Below are positions 47,896-56,941 of a DNA stretch of 64,000 bases, piece after piece. The number at the start of each line of letters is the position of its first letter. Position 1 is the first letter of the stretch. A model generated the notes under the pieces. That model saw nothing but the letters and a program-made list of their open reading frames with translations, ran no database searches and was not told the origin of the DNA. A program made the position numbers and the translations under genes. The stretch is from Vulcanococcus sp. Clear-D1 (lineage in GTDB: Bacteria; Cyanobacteriota; Cyanobacteriia; PCC-6307; Cyanobiaceae): positions 1 through 64,000 of the forward strand of contig NZ_JACVZV010000030.1 in assembly GCF_014654725.1 (NCBI RefSeq), read 5' to 3'.

Positions 47896-49059
47896 GTGGA
47901 GATTCAGCTCGGTCGTTCCCGCACTGTTCGCCGCGCCTACGGCATCGATGAAATCGCTCTCGTGCCAGGCGGTCGCACCGTGGATCCTGCGGTCACCGAC
48001 AGCAGCTGGACCCTCGGGGGTGTAACCCGCGAAATCCCGATCATCGCCAGCGCCATGGATGGCGTGGTGGATGTGGGCATGTGCGTGGAGCTCACCAAAC
48101 AGGGCGCCCTCGGCGTGCTGAATCTCGAGGGTGTGCAGTGCCGCTACGACGACCCCAACCCCGCCCTCGATCGCATCGCTGCGGTGGGCAAGGAGGAGTT
48201 CGTGCCGCTGATGCAGGAGCTCTACAGCCAGCCGGTGCGTGAAGACCTGATCCGCAAGCGCATCGCTGAAATCAGGGAGCGCGGCGGCATCGCCGCCGTG
48301 AGCGCAACTCCCGTTGCTGCTTTGAAGTTCGGCAAGGCCATCGCCGAAGCCGGCGCTGATCTGTTCTTCGTGCAAGCCACGGTGGTGAGCACCGAGCACG
48401 TGGGTCCTGAGGGTCAGGAAAGCCTCGATCTCGAAGCCCTCTGCCGCGACTTCGGCGTGCCGGTGATCATCGGCAACTGTGTCACCTATGAGGTGGCCCT
48501 CAAGCTGATGCGCGCCGGTGCCGCCGGCGTGATGGTGGGCATCGGCCCCGGTGCCGCCTGCACCAGCCGCGGCGTGCTTGGCATCGGCATCCCCCAGGCC
48601 ACCTCAGTGGCCGATTGCGCCGCCGCCCGCGACGACTACATGAAGGAGAGCGGCCGCTACGTGCCGATCGTGGCCGACGGCGGCATCGTCACCGGCGGTG
48701 ACATCTGCAAGTGCCTGGCCTGCGGTGCCGATGCCGTGATGATCGGCTCCCCGATCGCCCGCGCCGCCGAGGCTCCCGGCCGCGGTTTCCACTGGGGCAT
48801 GGCCACCCCGAGCCCGGTGCTGCCCCGCGGCACCCGCATCAAGGTGGGCACCACCGGCAGCCTCGAGAAGATCCTGCGCGGCCCCGCCTCCCTCGACGAC
48901 GGCACCCAGAACCTGCTGGGTTGCATCCGCACCTCCATGGGCACCCTGGGCGCCCGCACCCTCAAGGAGATGCAGCAGGTGGAAGTGGTCGTGGCCCCTT
49001 CGCTGCTCACCGAGGGCAAGGTGTATCAGAAAGCCCAGCAGCTGGGCATGGGCAAATAG
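47896..49059 (+). CDS. guaB3: GuaB3 family protein (IMP dehydrogenase-related GMP reductase)
   Basis: A 387-residue TIM-barrel protein of the IMPDH/GMPR family without the CBS pair. Motifs: IDEIALVPGG at the start, IASAMDGVVD, VIIGNCVTYEVALKLMRAGA, VGIGPGAACTSR with the catalytic Cys, and VADGGIVTGGDICKCLACGA. Cyanobacterial GuaB3 was recently shown to act as a GMP reductase in purine salvage; older annotation calls it IMP dehydrogenase. GTG 47896 is the first good start. A hairpin terminator follows at 49140. Confidence 0.94.
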   Translation: MEIQLGRSRTVRRAYGIDEIALVPGGRTVDPAVTDSSWTLGGVTREIPIIASAMDGVVDVGMCVELTKQGALGVLNLEGVQCRYDDPNPALDRIAAVGKEEFVPLMQELYSQPVREDLIRKRIAEIRERGGIAAVSATPVAALKFGKAIAEAGADLFFVQATVVSTEHVGPEGQESLDLEALCRDFGVPVIIGNCVTYEVALKLMRAGAAGVMVGIGPGAACTSRGVLGIGIPQATSVADCAAARDDYMKESGRYVPIVADGGIVTGGDICKCLACGADAVMIGSPIARAAEAPGRGFHWGMATPSPVLPRGTRIKVGTTGSLEKILRGPASLDDGTQNLLGCIRTSMGTLGARTLKEMQQVEVVVAPSLLTEGKVYQKAQQLGMGK

Positions 49060-49139
49060 CCCGTCATCACTGACGCGGAAGACAGCGGCGTTACCCTCAT
49101 GTCGTGCGGGCTCCGGCCCACACACTCCTCACACCCCCC

Positions 49140-49171
49140 GGCCCGGCGCGTCCGGGCCTTCTGTCTTCTTT
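49140..49171 (+). terminator. Rho-independent terminator after guaB3
   Basis: GGCCCGG and CCGGGCC pair around a CGCGT loop, followed by a pyrimidine run TTCTGTCTTCTTT. It lies about 80 bases past the guaB3 stop in the 183-base gap before trxA. The T-run is interrupted, so strength is uncertain. Confidence 0.7.
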
Positions 49172-49209
49172 ACGAGTTCCGGCAGGGCCAAAGCCTTCCC
49201 GGAAACCAT

Positions 49210-49218
49210 TGCTAGATT
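49210..49218 (+). promoter_or_regulatory. Candidate extended -10 promoter of trxA
   Basis: TGCTAGATT (TGn plus TAGATT) sits about 25 bases before the trxA ATG, downstream of the guaB3 terminator, as expected for a separate promoter. No strong -35 seen. Confidence 0.4.
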
Positions 49219-49242
49219 CCCAAAACACTGACCCAAACTCGG

Positions 49243-49566
49243 ATGTCCAGCGCCGCAGCCGTCACCGACGCATCCTTCGAGCAAGACGTGCTCAAGAGCG
49301 ATGTGCCTGTGCTTGTGGATTTCTGGGCCCCCTGGTGTGGCCCTTGCCGCATGGTCGCCCCGATCGTTGACGAGATCGCCAAGGAATTCGAGGGCAAGAT
49401 CAAGGTGTTCAAACTGAACACCGACGAGAACCCCAACGTGGCGAGCCAGTACGGCATCCGCAGCATCCCCACCCTGATGGTGTTCAAGGACGGCCAGAAG
49501 GTGGACACCGTGGTAGGTGCCGTGCCCAAGACCACCCTCTCCGGCACCATCGCCAAGTACCTCTGA
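49243..49566 (+). CDS. trxA: Thioredoxin (m-type)
   Basis: A 107-residue protein disulfide reductase. The active site is [15 protein letters not shown] with Cys 32 and Cys 35; the cis-Pro lies in [11 protein letters not shown]. Length and motif match m-type thioredoxin, which, fed by ferredoxin or NADPH, controls light-dependent enzymes such as Zwf/OpcA. It has its own candidate promoter and a strong terminator. Confidence 0.98.
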   Translation: MSSAAAVTDASFEQDVLKSDVPVLVDFWAPWCGPCRMVAPIVDEIAKEFEGKIKVFKLNTDENPNVASQYGIRSIPTLMVFKDGQKVDTVVGAVPKTTLSGTIAKYL

Positions 49567-49601
49567 TCAGGCGGGGGTGGGATCAACGCCCAGATAGCCT
49601 C

Positions 49602-49628
49602 AAAGCCCGGCCTAGAGCCGGGCTTTTT
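49602..49628 (+). terminator. Rho-independent terminator after trxA
   Basis: AAAGCCCGGC and GCCGGGCTTT pair around CTAGA and run into further T residues, 35 bases past the trxA stop. It is nearly symmetric, so it can act in either direction. Confidence 0.93.
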
Positions 49629-49683
49629 CATGCCACTTCATGCGACAGATCCACACCAATCCCCCCGATCACCCCTTCGGCTG

Positions 49684-50736
49684 ATGGAGCAGAGCCCCCT
49701 TCAGGCCCTCGATCAGGCGCTGCAAAACCACCCGCAGCGCCGCGCGATCGAGCGCAGCATCGTGAGCCTGCTGGAGATTGCCAAGGGCAGCACCGATGTC
49801 GATGAATGGCGGCTGATCAACGGAGCCCTCGCCGACATCCGCGATGGTCTCAGCGTGTTCGCCCCGCACCGGCGGACCCGGAAGGTCACCGTGTTCGGCT
49901 CAGCCCGAACCAGCCCGGAAGAGCCCGCCTACAAGCTGGCCCAGGAGCTGGCGGTGGAAGCCGTGGCACGCGGCTTCGAGGTGATGACGGGTGCCGGCGG
50001 CGGAATCATGGAGGCCGCCAACAGTGGGGCCGGCTGTGAGAACAGCATCGGCCTCAATGTGGATCTGCCGTTTGAGCAGCACGCCAACCGCTTCGTGAAT
50101 GCCTGCGATGGCCGCCTGCTCCACTTCCGTTACTTCTTCACCCGCAAACTCTTTTTCCTGCGCGAGAGCGATGCCCTGGTGGTGATGCCGGGGGGATTCG
50201 GCACCTTTGATGAGCTGTTTGAATCGCTCACCTTGATCCAAACAGGCCGCACACCACCCATCCCGCTGGTGATGCTGGCGCCGAGCGGCGATCGCTTCTG
50301 GCCCGACTGGCTGCAGGACATCCAAAGTGATCTAGCCAGCCGCGCTCTGATCTCCCCGGAGGACACCAGCCTGCTCAAGCAGGCCAGCACCGCCGCCGAA
50401 GCGATGCAGCACATCTGTCATTTCTATCGGGTGTTCCACACGGCGCAGTTCGCCGAAGACCGGATGGAGCTGCTGCTGCACAGTGAGCTCCCCGCAGACA
50501 CCGTGGCCGAGCTCAACCGGGAGTTCGACGATCTGGTGGATGAGGGCAGCCTCAGCCAAGGCGAAAGCTGCGATAGCAACGGCATCCTGCGGCCCTGCTT
50601 GCGCTTCCACCTCGATCGCCGCCGGGTGGGGCTGCTCTATCAGCTGATCGACCGGCTCAATGATCTGCCTCTGGAGGTGGCACCGGCGATCGAGCAACCT
50701 GGAGAAAGGATCCGCTCTGCCCTCTCCTGTTCATGA
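49684..50736 (+). CDS. LOG-family protein (lysine decarboxylase-like)
   Basis: A 350-residue protein with the Rossmann LOG core: KVTVFGSART, FEVMTGAGGGIMEAANSGA, and the active-site motif VVMPGGFGTFDELFESLTLI (PGGxGTxxE). LOG enzymes cleave cytokinin-type or other nucleoside 5'-monophosphates. Core ends near residue 270; about 80 C-terminal residues add an unassigned domain. ATG 49684 is chosen, but the frame is open to 49630, next to the trxA terminator. Its stop overlaps hisH (ATGA). Confidence 0.88.
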   Translation: MEQSPLQALDQALQNHPQRRAIERSIVSLLEIAKGSTDVDEWRLINGALADIRDGLSVFAPHRRTRKVTVFGSARTSPEEPAYKLAQELAVEAVARGFEVMTGAGGGIMEAANSGAGCENSIGLNVDLPFEQHANRFVNACDGRLLHFRYFFTRKLFFLRESDALVVMPGGFGTFDELFESLTLIQTGRTPPIPLVMLAPSGDRFWPDWLQDIQSDLASRALISPEDTSLLKQASTAAEAMQHICHFYRVFHTAQFAEDRMELLLHSELPADTVAELNREFDDLVDEGSLSQGESCDSNGILRPCLRFHLDRRRVGLLYQLIDRLNDLPLEVAPAIEQPGERIRSALSCS

Positions 50737-51359
50737 GCACCATCGGCCTGATCGATTACGGCATGGGCAATCTGCATTCGGTGCAGCGGGCTTTTGAACG
50801 CCTGGGCTGCCGGATCCAGGCCGTCACCGCGACCGATCAGATGCAGGGCTGCGATGCCCTCGTTCTGCCTGGGGTAGGAGCCTTCGATCCCGCCATGCAG
50901 CGCCTGGAGCAGTCAGGGCTGGCCGACGGCCTGCAGCAGTGGTGCCGTTCTGGTGGAGCTTTGCTGGGCATCTGCCTGGGCCTGCAACTGCTGTTCGAGG
51001 GCAGCGATGAAGGGGAGCGGTGTGGGCTTGGCCTGCTGAAGGGCCACGTCGCCGCCCTGCCGAAACAGCCGGGCCACCCGGTGCCCCACATGGGTTGGGA
51101 GCCCCTGCAGCCACACACCCCCAGCCCCCTGCTGCCGCCCGATGGCCAGCCCGCCTGGATGTATTTCGTGCACTCCTATGCGGCCGTACCGAGCGAACCC
51201 AGTTGCACCACAGCGGCGGTGACGTTCGGAGAGCACAGCATCACCGCAGCCGTCTGGCAGGGGCGCATCGGTGCCTGCCAGTTCCACCCGGAGAAATCCA
51301 GCCTCAGTGGTGAAGCCATGCTCCGCCGCTGGCTCGCCTGGGTGGACCAACCGGGATGA
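50733..51359 (+). CDS. hisH: Imidazole glycerol phosphate synthase, glutaminase subunit
   Basis: Delivers ammonia to HisF in histidine synthesis. The 208-residue class I glutamine amidotransferase starts GLIDYGMGNLHSVQRAFERL. The nucleophile Cys is in GICLGLQLLFEGS; His and Glu of the triad are in CQFHPEKSS. Coupled by ATGA to both the LOG gene upstream and rsmD downstream; hisF is not here. Confidence 0.97.
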   Translation: MSTIGLIDYGMGNLHSVQRAFERLGCRIQAVTATDQMQGCDALVLPGVGAFDPAMQRLEQSGLADGLQQWCRSGGALLGICLGLQLLFEGSDEGERCGLGLLKGHVAALPKQPGHPVPHMGWEPLQPHTPSPLLPPDGQPAWMYFVHSYAAVPSEPSCTTAAVTFGEHSITAAVWQGRIGACQFHPEKSSLSGEAMLRRWLAWVDQPG

Positions 51360-51928
51360 GCCTGCGTCTCAGTGGTGGCCGGCGCCTGCAGAGCCCGCCG
51401 GGGAACACCGCTCGCCCCACCCCCTCGCGGGTGCGGCTGGCGGTGATGAACATGTTGGCCGCCGAGCTGCCCGGCAGCCGCTGGCTGGATCTGTTCTGCG
51501 GCAGTGGCGTGATGGGCTGTGAAGCGCTGCAGCGGGGCGCTGCTGCTGTGGTGGCCGTGGATCAGCAACGGGCGATGGCGAACACCAGCCGCGCCAATCT
51601 CGAACTCACCGCCTCTGGGCTGACGCCCACGCCCCAGCTGCAGGTGGAGTGCCAGGAGGTGGTGCGCTGGCTCGAGGCCGGTCGCCCGGCTGCCCTGCCG
51701 CCGTTCGATCTGATTTACGCGGATCCGCCCTACGCGGCCGGGCTCTATGGACCCGTCGCCGCAGCGGTGCTGCAGGGCGATTGGCTGAGCAGCCAAGGGT
51801 TGTTGCTGGTGGAATGCAGCTCTTCAGCCCTGCCCACCCACTCAGGTGGCGCGTTTGAGGGGTGGGAACTGCTTAAGCAAAAACGGTATGGCAGCAGCTC
51901 AGTCCTAATGCTGGCTGCTGCCTGTTGA
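51356..51928 (+). CDS. rsmD: 16S rRNA (guanine(966)-N(2))-methyltransferase
   Basis: Methylates G966 of 16S rRNA. The 190-residue protein has a basic N-terminus (LRLSGGRRLQSPPGNTARPT), the SAM-binding motif WLDLFCGSGVMGCEAL and the catalytic DPPY in LIYADPPYAAG. Right length for RsmD. Overlaps hisH by four bases and converges on petG. Confidence 0.94.
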   Translation: MSLRLSGGRRLQSPPGNTARPTPSRVRLAVMNMLAAELPGSRWLDLFCGSGVMGCEALQRGAAAVVAVDQQRAMANTSRANLELTASGLTPTPQLQVECQEVVRWLEAGRPAALPPFDLIYADPPYAAGLYGPVAAAVLQGDWLSSQGLLLVECSSSALPTHSGGAFEGWELLKQKRYGSSSVLMLAAAC

Positions 51929-51948
51929 GGAACCGAAAACTGGGGGCT

Positions 51949-52062
51949 TCAGCCGCCCAGGGCGCTACCGCGGCGGTACTGGTTCCAGGCAGCCACGAAC
52001 AGGCCGGCGAGCGTCACGGGAATCAGACCGAGCACGATGCCGCAGAGCAGGGGTTCGATCAT
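51949..52062 (-). CDS. petG: Cytochrome b6f complex subunit V
   Basis: A 37-residue, single-helix subunit needed for stability of the b6f complex in the thylakoid. It reads [20 protein letters not shown], then [12 protein letters not shown], matching PetG nearly throughout. It is below the length most gene finders accept and was found within a longer open frame. ATG 52062 is unambiguous. It diverges from the cytochrome cM gene. Confidence 0.97.
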   Translation of the reverse strand: MIEPLLCGIVLGLIPVTLAGLFVAAWNQYRRGSALGG

Positions 52063-52135
52063 GGGGTGACACACCAGCGTTGGTTGCACAATTCTTTCAC
52101 GCGCTCGTGCCCAGCGCGAATCCCCCACACCATCT

Positions 52136-52528
52136 GTGACTGCATCGTCCACCCCTGAGAGCACCAAGCCCGCTGGCGCCAGCCGGGGCTTGATTCCCGC
52201 CCTGGTGCTGCTGGCCGCTGCCTGCATTGCAGCGCTCGCACTGGTGGTTCTGCCGGCTGCCCGCAGCGATCCCTACACCCGCAGCACCCTGCAACTGAGC
52301 GGCGCAGCCGATCGGGGCGAACAGCTGTTTCTGATCAACTGCGCCGGTTGCCATGGCATCGCCGCCCAAGGGCTGGTGGGCCCGGATCTGCATGGGGTGG
52401 ACAGCCGTAAGAACAACCGTCAGCTGATTCAGCAGGTGGTGAGCGGCCGCACCCCGCCAATGCCGCGGTTCCAACCCGACCCCCAGGCCATGGCGGACTT
52501 GCTGGCCTACCTGCACACGCTCACATGA
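52136..52528 (+). CDS. cytM: Cytochrome c, CytM-like
   Basis: A 130-residue membrane-anchored class I cytochrome c. One N-terminal helix ([20 protein letters not shown]) is followed by [14 protein letters not shown] with the haem motif CAGCH and the distal Met in [11 protein letters not shown]. Cytochrome cM modulates respiration and photosynthesis under stress and in the dark. GTG 52136 is the only good start. Divergent from petG; overlaps the trmJ start by ATGA. Confidence 0.87.
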   Translation: MTASSTPESTKPAGASRGLIPALVLLAAACIAALALVVLPAARSDPYTRSTLQLSGAADRGEQLFLINCAGCHGIAAQGLVGPDLHGVDSRKNNRQLIQQVVSGRTPPMPRFQPDPQAMADLLAYLHTLT

Positions 52529-53292
52529 GCCTGGCGGTGGTGCTGGTGGAGCCCGCAGGCCCGCTCAACGTGGGCAGCGTGGCTCGGCTCTGCGCCAACT
52601 TCGCCATCGAGCAGCTGCGGCTGGTGGCACCGCGCTGCGATCACCGCGGCCCCGAAGCGCGGCAGATGGCCGTGCACGGTGAGGCACTGCTGGAGCAGGC
52701 CACGCTCTATCCCGATCTGGCCGCCGCCATTGCCGACTGCCAGCGGGTGGTGGCCACCAGCGGCCGGATTGAAACCGAAAGCCTGCCGCTCAGCGAGCCG
52801 GGTCAGGCCTTCCGCTGGCTCTGCCAGGACAGCAGCATTCAAGAAGGCGGCTCGAGAGACAGCCATCACCGGATGGCGGCCCTGGTGTTTGGGCGCGAAG
52901 ACAGGGGGCTGAGCAATGCCGAACTGCTTCAGGCCGGACGGGTGGTACGCCTGGCCACCAGCGAGGCCTATGCCTCCCTCAACCTCTCCCACGCGGTTGC
53001 GATCTGCCTGCACGAGCTGCAGGCCTGCCGCACGCAGCCTCTGCCCGTGGCCACCAGCCCAGGCATCACGAACGACGGCGACCTTTGCAACCGTGGGGCC
53101 CTCGAAGCCGCCTTAGCCGATGTCGAGGCACTGCTGCTGGAGGTGGGCTTCCTGTATCCCCACACGGCGGCGGCACGGATGGCCAAGCTGCGGGCGCTGT
53201 TGCAACGCGCGCAGGTGCAGCAGCCAGAGGTGGCACTGCTACGCGGCATGGTGCGTCAACTGCGCTGGGCAGCCCGGCGAGAGACCCCTTAA
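52525..53292 (+). CDS. SPOUT RNA 2'-O-methyltransferase, TrmJ-like
   Basis: A 255-residue TrmH/TrmJ-type enzyme. It starts VVLVEPAGPLNVGSVARLCA with the conserved Asn and Arg, and the knot signature is ALVFGREDRGLSNAEL and YASLNLSHAVAICLHEL. TrmJ modifies C/U32 of tRNAs. The C-terminal 60 residues add a helical part as in TrmJ. Directly coupled to cytM. Confidence 0.9.
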   Translation: MSLAVVLVEPAGPLNVGSVARLCANFAIEQLRLVAPRCDHRGPEARQMAVHGEALLEQATLYPDLAAAIADCQRVVATSGRIETESLPLSEPGQAFRWLCQDSSIQEGGSRDSHHRMAALVFGREDRGLSNAELLQAGRVVRLATSEAYASLNLSHAVAICLHELQACRTQPLPVATSPGITNDGDLCNRGALEAALADVEALLLEVGFLYPHTAAARMAKLRALLQRAQVQQPEVALLRGMVRQLRWAARRETP

Positions 53293-53323
53293 CGTCCGGT
53301 CCGACCGCCAGCAGGCAGCACCC

Positions 53324-54430
53324 GTGAGCGCGAGCCGCCCCAACCGCTCCAGCAGCACCCCGGGATGGGGAGGGCCGCTGCGCCTGGTGCTGCGGCTGGC
53401 CGTGATGGGCATCGGCCTGGGGGTGATCACCGGCACCACCTTGAAGCTGCTGGCACCGCAGCTCGCCGGCGGCTCCAACGCTGCCGGCGCCAGCAAAGCG
53501 CCCCAGCCGCTGCTCCCTACAGCCCAACCCCTGCCCCGCGGCATGGCCCTGGGGCGGTTTGAACCCAAAACCGAGCTCACGGCTGTGAGCCAGAAATGGG
53601 CCCAACTGGCCGCGCGCCACAAAGACCTGCAGGCCAGCGGCTATCTGCTGGTTCTCGACGACGGCCGCTATGCCCAGCTGCAACCGGACCGGGCCTTGCC
53701 AGCGGCCAGCTCGATCAAAACGCCGATCCTGCTGGCAGGGCTGGAAGAACTGGATGCCGGCAAGCTGCGCTGGAACGAGCCCCTCGCGCTCACCAAAGAG
53801 GTGATCGGAGGCGGCGCCGGCTGGATGGCGAACAAACCGGTGGGAACGCGTTTCCCGTTCTGGGAGGCGGCCACCGAAATGATCCGGGTGAGCGATAACA
53901 GCGCCACCAACCTGTTGATCAAGCGCCTGGGAGGGAAGGTCGCCCTCAACGCCCGCTTCCAGGCCATGGGCCTCACCGCCACGGTGGTGAACAACTGGTT
54001 GCCTGATCTCGACGGCACCAACACCACCAGTTCCCTGGATCTGGCCCGTTCAATCGCCCTGGTGGATACCGGCGAGATGCTCAGCCCACGCGCGCGCGAT
54101 CTGTTCCGTGGCGTGATGGGCACCTCTCGCACCAACACCCTGCTGCCCCTGGGCCTACTCATGGGTCTGGGCGGCGATTCCGCCGACCCCGACAGCGCTC
54201 TGCTGGCTCACGGCGTGACCGTGCTCAACAAAACCGGCGACATCGGCATCGCATACGCCGACGGAGGCCTGATCGAGCTGCCCAACGGCCAGCGGGCTGT
54301 GGCCGCTTTCATGGTGAAAGGTCCGTTCAACGACCCCCGCTCCACCGACCTGATCCGCGCCATGGCCGCCGAGGTGGCCCGGGCCCTGATCGGCAAGCCG
54401 GGCGGTACCGCACCCGCTGCATCCCGATGA
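53324..54430 (+). CDS. Class A beta-lactamase-fold serine hydrolase
   Basis: A 368-residue protein with an N-terminal membrane anchor (VLRLAVMGIGLGVITGTTLK), a low-complexity Ala/Pro stretch, then the penicillin-recognising fold. Catalytic motifs are SSIKTP (SxxK), VSDNSATN (SDN) and NKTGDIG (KTG). ExxLN region is not clear, so true beta-lactamase activity is doubtful; similar proteins in cyanobacteria are taken as peptidoglycan-related. I chose GTG 53324. Its stop overlaps the DUF3370 start (ATGA). Confidence 0.85.
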   Translation: MSASRPNRSSSTPGWGGPLRLVLRLAVMGIGLGVITGTTLKLLAPQLAGGSNAAGASKAPQPLLPTAQPLPRGMALGRFEPKTELTAVSQKWAQLAARHKDLQASGYLLVLDDGRYAQLQPDRALPAASSIKTPILLAGLEELDAGKLRWNEPLALTKEVIGGGAGWMANKPVGTRFPFWEAATEMIRVSDNSATNLLIKRLGGKVALNARFQAMGLTATVVNNWLPDLDGTNTTSSLDLARSIALVDTGEMLSPRARDLFRGVMGTSRTNTLLPLGLLMGLGGDSADPDSALLAHGVTVLNKTGDIGIAYADGGLIELPNGQRAVAAFMVKGPFNDPRSTDLIRAMAAEVARALIGKPGGTAPAASR

Positions 54431-55806
54431 TCCTGCCCCTGCTGCTGGCGGCCGCACCGGCTGCCACCACCCCAGCAGCCCCAGCGCCGCCGGCTCAGGT
54501 CCTGAGGCCCCAGACCGTGGCGCCGCTACCTGGTGGCCTCGATCCGGTGCTGGTGGTGAACGACAACAACCCCGAACTGATCTCGGGGCCGGGGATCCTG
54601 CTCTCCACCTTCCCCCGTGCCGGCCGGCCCAAGCCCGATGCCCACCTGGATGTAGCCCTGAACGGTCGCTTTGATCTGTTCAGTCACCATGTGTATGCCG
54701 GCAAACCGGACAGCCTGGATTCCACCCTGTGGCTGGCGGTGGTTGCGGAACCCCGCGGCGCTCAACCGGTGACGCTGCAACTGCTGGGAGGCTCAACGGC
54801 GCTGTCTCAGGCCACCGATCAGGAGCAACCGGAGGCTCCCTTCCTGCCCCTACCGGCACTGATGACCCAGGACGGGCACGTGTACAGCGGTCCTGGCAGC
54901 CGCGTGGCCACCGAACTGCTGGCCCGCCAGCGCAATGCGCTGATGCCGGATCGCTGGACCCTGGCGCCTGGGCAACTGAGCACGCTGCTTGTGCTGCCGA
55001 TCCCGGTGAAGGGGCTCGATCCGCTGCTCAATGGCCGCAACCTGCAGGTGCGTCTCCAGAGCTCAGGCCCTGTGAGCCTGGCCACCCTGGCGGCCTACGG
55101 CCAAGGGGATCAACCTCCGGCAACAGGCAGCTGGGCGGAGCTGCTGAACGGCGGCCTCAGCCCGAAGGAGCACCAGCCCACCCCGCGCGGTGCCAGCGGC
55201 CGGATCGTGTATTCCCGCGTCAGCGGGGTGCAGATCGGCAGCACTTGGAACGGCACGATCACCGACCCCGGCAAGCCTTACCTCTCCGCCAGCCGCGCCC
55301 CGATCTCCTGGCCGATCGCTTCCTTGGATCGGGGCAGCCTCGGCACCGGCCAAGTGCAAACAGCCGAGCTCAAAGCCTTCTACCCCGACACCGCCTGGGC
55401 GGCTCACGGCAACTACGGCGTGGAATACAACCTGGCAATTCCGCTGCGCAACACCGGCAGCAAACCGGTGCAGCTGGAGCTGGCCTTCGAATCACCGCTG
55501 AAGAGCGATCAGGCCCAGGGGGGCCTGCGCTTCAATCCCGAACCCGGCAAATCGGTGATGTTCCGCGGCACCGTTGAGGCCAGCGGCCTCGATGGTGAAG
55601 GCGGCAGCGCCGGCGGACGGCGCAGCTTCCACCTGGTGCAACGGGTGGGGCAGCAGGGGCCGGCCCTGGGCACGGTGAGCCTGGCGCCGGGGGCAAGCCG
55701 GCAGCTGCGGGTGCGGCTGATCTATCCAGCCGATGCCACGCCGCCACAGGTGCTGAGCCTGCTGCCTGTGAAACAATCCCCAGACCAGCCAGCCGCCTCC
55801 CACTGA
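54427..55806 (+). CDS. Secreted DUF3370 protein
   Basis: A 459-residue protein of a family restricted mostly to cyanobacteria. A very short hydrophobic head (MILPLLLAAAPAATTPAAPA) may act as signal peptide. Conserved strings include PQTVAPLPGGLDPVLVVNDN, GILLSTFPRAGRP, and NYGVEYNLAIPLRNTG. Likely periplasmic or surface, all beta. Function not known. It is coupled to the serine hydrolase upstream and to chlI downstream (TGATG), an unusual link between envelope and chlorophyll genes. Confidence 0.85.
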   Translation: MILPLLLAAAPAATTPAAPAPPAQVLRPQTVAPLPGGLDPVLVVNDNNPELISGPGILLSTFPRAGRPKPDAHLDVALNGRFDLFSHHVYAGKPDSLDSTLWLAVVAEPRGAQPVTLQLLGGSTALSQATDQEQPEAPFLPLPALMTQDGHVYSGPGSRVATELLARQRNALMPDRWTLAPGQLSTLLVLPIPVKGLDPLLNGRNLQVRLQSSGPVSLATLAAYGQGDQPPATGSWAELLNGGLSPKEHQPTPRGASGRIVYSRVSGVQIGSTWNGTITDPGKPYLSASRAPISWPIASLDRGSLGTGQVQTAELKAFYPDTAWAAHGNYGVEYNLAIPLRNTGSKPVQLELAFESPLKSDQAQGGLRFNPEPGKSVMFRGTVEASGLDGEGGSAGGRRSFHLVQRVGQQGPALGTVSLAPGASRQLRVRLIYPADATPPQVLSLLPVKQSPDQPAASH

Positions 55807-56891
55807 TGCAAGCCCGCAAGCGCAGGGTCTTCCCCTTCACCGCCATCGTGGGTCAGGAGGAGATGAAGCTCGCCCTGCTGCTCAACGTGATCGATCCGCG
55901 CATTGGCGGCGTGATGATCATGGGCGACCGCGGCACCGGCAAGAGCACCACGATCCGCGCCCTCGCCGATCTGCTCCCAGAGATCGACGTGGTGGCCGGC
56001 GACCCCTACAACAGCTCGCCAGCCGATCCCGACCTGCAGAGCGCTGAGGTGCGCCAGCGCGCGGAGCACGGCGAACAGCTGCCGATCGAGAAGCGCCAGG
56101 TGCCGATGGTGGACCTGCCCCTGGGCGCCACCGAAGACCGCCTCTGCGGCACCATCGACATCGAAAAAGCCCTGAGCGAAGGCGTGCGGGCGTTTGAGCC
56201 CGGCCTGCTGGCCAAGGCCAACCGCGGCCTGCTCTACGTGGATGAGGTGAACCTGCTGGACGACCACCTGGTGGACGTGCTGCTGGATTCGGCCGCCTCC
56301 GGCTGGAACACGGTGGAGCGAGAAGGCGTGAGCGTGCGCCACCCGGCCCGCTTCGTGCTGATCGGCTCCGGCAACCCCGAGGAAGGCGAACTGCGCCCGC
56401 AGCTGCTCGATCGTTTCGGCATGAGCGTGGAAGTGCGCACGGTGCGTGATCCCGAGCTGCGCGTGCAGGTGGTGGATCAGCGCACCGCTTTTGACAACGA
56501 CCCCGACGGCTTCAACAACGCCGTGCAAACCACCCAGGACGCGCTGCAGGCCCGCGTGGTGGAGGCCCAGAACCGCCTGCCCCACGTGCAGATCGACGAC
56601 GACCTGCGCATCCGCATCTCCGCCATCTGCGGTGAGCTGGATGTGGACGGCCTACGCGGCGACATCGTGACCAACCGTGCCGCCCGCGCCCTTGCCGCCT
56701 TCGAGGGCCGCACCGAGGTGACCGAAGACGACGTGGCCCGCGTGGCCGCCTGCTGCCTGCGTCACCGCCTGCGCAAGGACCCGCTGGAGCAGATCGACTC
56801 CGGCGACCGCGTGGTGAAGGTGTTCTGCAAGGTGTTCGAGCGCCCCGAATCCTCAGATCGCGGCGCCTTCGAACTGGCGCTGGCAGCCTGA
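55806..56891 (+). CDS. chlI: Magnesium chelatase ATPase subunit I
   Basis: AAA+ subunit that, with ChlD and ChlH, inserts Mg into protoporphyrin IX, the entry to chlorophyll. The 361-residue protein has Walker A GDRGTGKSTTIRAL near residue 38, NRGLLYVDEVNLLDDHLVD (Walker B), SGNPEEGELRPQLLDRFG (sensor 1 and Arg finger) and the C-terminal helical domain. ATG 55806 overlaps the DUF3370 stop. Full length. Confidence 0.98.
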   Translation: MQARKRRVFPFTAIVGQEEMKLALLLNVIDPRIGGVMIMGDRGTGKSTTIRALADLLPEIDVVAGDPYNSSPADPDLQSAEVRQRAEHGEQLPIEKRQVPMVDLPLGATEDRLCGTIDIEKALSEGVRAFEPGLLAKANRGLLYVDEVNLLDDHLVDVLLDSAASGWNTVEREGVSVRHPARFVLIGSGNPEEGELRPQLLDRFGMSVEVRTVRDPELRVQVVDQRTAFDNDPDGFNNAVQTTQDALQARVVEAQNRLPHVQIDDDLRIRISAICGELDVDGLRGDIVTNRAARALAAFEGRTEVTEDDVARVAACCLRHRLRKDPLEQIDSGDRVVKVFCKVFERPESSDRGAFELALAA

Positions 56892-56941
56892 GACGCTCTG
56901 TACAACCTCCATACACTGGGCCCAGCTGGCAGCTGAGCCTG

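Noticed and set aside
49060-49139. Possible small RNA between guaB3 and trxA
   Set aside because: No promoter-like box or independent structure apart from the terminator hairpin at 49140; best read as the guaB3 3' untranslated region.
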